Shown piece after piece: positions 62,537 through 64,000 of a DNA stretch of 64,000 bases. Each line of letters starts with the position of its first letter. The stretch's first letter is position 1. The notes under the pieces were generated by a model. It ran no database searches. It had not been told where the DNA came from and was given only the letters and a program-made list of their open reading frames with translations. Made by a program: the position numbers and the translations under genes. The stretch comes from Adineta steineri. Its lineage: Eukaryota > Rotifera > Eurotatoria > Adinetida > Adinetidae. The stretch spans positions 240,622 through 304,621 of the forward strand of contig CAJNOI010000119.1 in the NCBI GenBank assembly GCA_905250115.1, given 5' to 3'.

Positions 62537-63629
62537 ATGGCAGGAACATGTAAATTTTATTTTGTTGAAGATGGTATTGATTCAGAACGTATTGTAAATG
62601 ATGAATATCAGGTGACTAATGAATTTTTTTGTACGATTTGTCAAAGTCTTCTGTGGAAACCAAAATCATGCGGATCTTGCCAACATTTATTCTGTGATAA
62701 ATATATTCAAAAATGGAAGAGAATTAATTCGACTTCATGTCCTTTTCGCCGTACTCCATATGAAGAAAAACGTGTTCCACCATATATTCATTCTCTTTTG
62801 GGTCGTTTATCTATTCGTTGTCGAAATAGTTCATTTGGTTGTACAGAAATTTTATCACATAATTCATTAGAACAACATGAAACGAATGAATGTCAATATC
62901 CAACAAAACAATGTCACATATGTGGAAAATATAGATTAATAGATGCTATTGACCAACATCAATCATCTTGCAACCCAGCTTTAATTGAATGTCGTATATG
63001 TAAACATCTTGTACATTCAGAATCATTTTTACAGCATACGAGTGAATGTTTTCAAGCAAGATTAGATGATTTCATAGATCGCATGACACCTATCAATACT
63101 CCAGCTGCTTTACCTCTACAAAAAAATAATGGAAACACGTTCGATCGGCTACTTAATCTTCCCCATCAGTGGCTCTCAAGCTGCACTAATTATATATTTC
63201 CTTCTGTATTGTGGTTTTGCAACTATTTTACAATTTGTTATTTTTTTGGCAATATTAATACAAGATCAAGTTTCAATTTCTATGTATCGATCATTTACCT
63301 TTATTATTTTGTTTACTAGATTATTTAATTTTGGTCTACCAATTTTCTTAGCTTCAACTACTGATACCGTAATCATTATATTTATCATAGTTTGTTTACT
63401 ATTATGCAGTCCTATAGGTTCAAAAATCCCATTGGATTATGTTTTAATACGATTTACTCATACATTAGTATTGATTATATATGTTATCATTTTTTTAATT
63501 TTGAAATTCTTTCTATTAACGGTACGCTTGTACTCTTGGTATATACCTTATTATATATCTGCGGGTGTTCACGCATGGATAGTTATTTGTTTAACATTTG
63601 ATATTCGTCGTTTCCATACTGTTACATAA
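62537..63629 (+). pseudogene. RING/TRAF zinc-finger membrane protein, frameshifted
   Basis: The first frame (62537 to about 63120) gives a RING-like domain, then TRAF-type zinc fingers (CRNSSFGCTEILSHNSLEQHETNEC, CHICGKYRLIDAIDQHQSSC, CRICKHLVHSESFLQHTSEC). The next frame (63129-63629) gives several strong membrane segments, and the change coincides with a run of seven A near 63119. In the RING, CDKYI stands where CDKCI is expected and CPFR where CPFC is expected, so two zinc ligands are lost by single-base changes. Either the gene is decaying, or the A-run is a sequencing error and an unseen intron restores the frame. Intact relatives would be membrane-bound ubiquitin ligases. Confidence 0.6.
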
Positions 63630-64000
63630 TTAATTTAAACTCGATGTTTCAAAGTATTTATTCATGAATAATACTATTTATTTCTGTAATTAGCACTAAT
63701 TAATATATCGCACGGTTTTATATATATTTGTCTATATATGTATTAATTATTAATAAAATATTTTTTTATGTGCAATTCATCATTTGATAAATTTCATGCG
63801 TTATTATATTTTTCTTTTTTTATAATAGATAACTTGATAGTAAGTAAATAAAGAAATAAATAAGTGCAGTTAACGATATGTTAAAGAAAATAAATTAATA
63901 ACACAATTAGAATTTTCGACCTCGTAAGCTAGTAACGTTGGTCATCATCAGTAAATAATGTTGTAATCATACTATATCATCATAATCATAATAACATAAT
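63630..64000. other. 3' flank without a recognised gene
   Basis: AT-rich with AATAAA-like runs; nothing else seen. Confidence 0.4.

Noticed and set aside
1..64000. CRISPR arrays, bacterial operons, tRNA and rRNA genes
   Set aside because: No regularly spaced identical repeats, no ribosome-binding patterns, and no cloverleaf or rRNA segment recognised by eye; spliced genes indicate a eukaryote. A tRNA scan would be needed to exclude small RNA genes.

Overview
The window looks like nuclear DNA of a small invertebrate, most probably a bdelloid rotifer. It is very AT-rich. Protein-coding genes are cut by many tiny AT-rich introns (about 45-60 nt, mostly GTAAGT...TTTAG). It carries families I associate with bdelloids: F-box/LRR proteins ending in a WW-type tail, divergent short 7TM receptors, TRIM-like RING proteins, and intronless P450s. 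The organism call is inference from style and family content, since no marker gene is present. Two 100-N scaffold gaps (2615-2714 and 25309-25408) break the sequence.

Layout. 360 to about 2614 (+): secreted mucin-like protein running into the first gap. 3307-6847 (-): intact nine-exon pogo/Tigger-type transposase gene with a palindromic foldback element inside one intron. 6848-8787: no gene, but an array of a 16-nt transposon-like motif. 8788-11337 (-): TRIM protein (RING, two B-boxes, helical region) whose C-terminus is a run of leucine-rich repeats, with one 84-nt phase-0 exon per repeat. 12600-13227: 5'-truncated F-box/LRR relic. 13474-24625 and 25409-37611: two copies of an 11-12 kb block (about 97% identical by eye) separated by the second gap. 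Each copy holds a chimeric RING-SH3 gene (-), a P450 (+), a 7TM receptor (+), SHQ1 (-) and a GNAT acetyltransferase (-). In the second copy a 1.14 kb transposon cuts the 5' end off the P450. 36.7-40.7 kb is non-coding. 40708-43363 (+): SLC22-like organic ion transporter in 13 exons. 45065-47153 (+) and 58436-60472 (-): F-box/LRR proteins. 47761-48771 and 57133-58125 (+): 7TM receptors. 49784-54529 (+): 1,581-residue single-exon protein with LDLa and EGF modules joined to a 7TM domain. 55331-55774 (-): LIM-domain protein. 61592-62392: 801-bp element with terminal inverted repeats. 62537-63629 (+): RING/TRAF-zinc-finger membrane protein that looks broken.

The genes do not form one pathway. SHQ1 serves H/ACA snoRNP assembly, the P450 and SLC22 protein fit detoxification or transport, and the receptors fit chemosensation. 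The most novel content is gene birth by exon shuffling: the promoter and RING exon of a TRIM gene copied in front of SH3 exons with matching splice phase, next to a dispersed hairpin element, and an LRR tail built from modular exons. Exon boundaries were read by eye from splice signals, reading-frame phase and domain continuity. No RNA evidence or database search was available.
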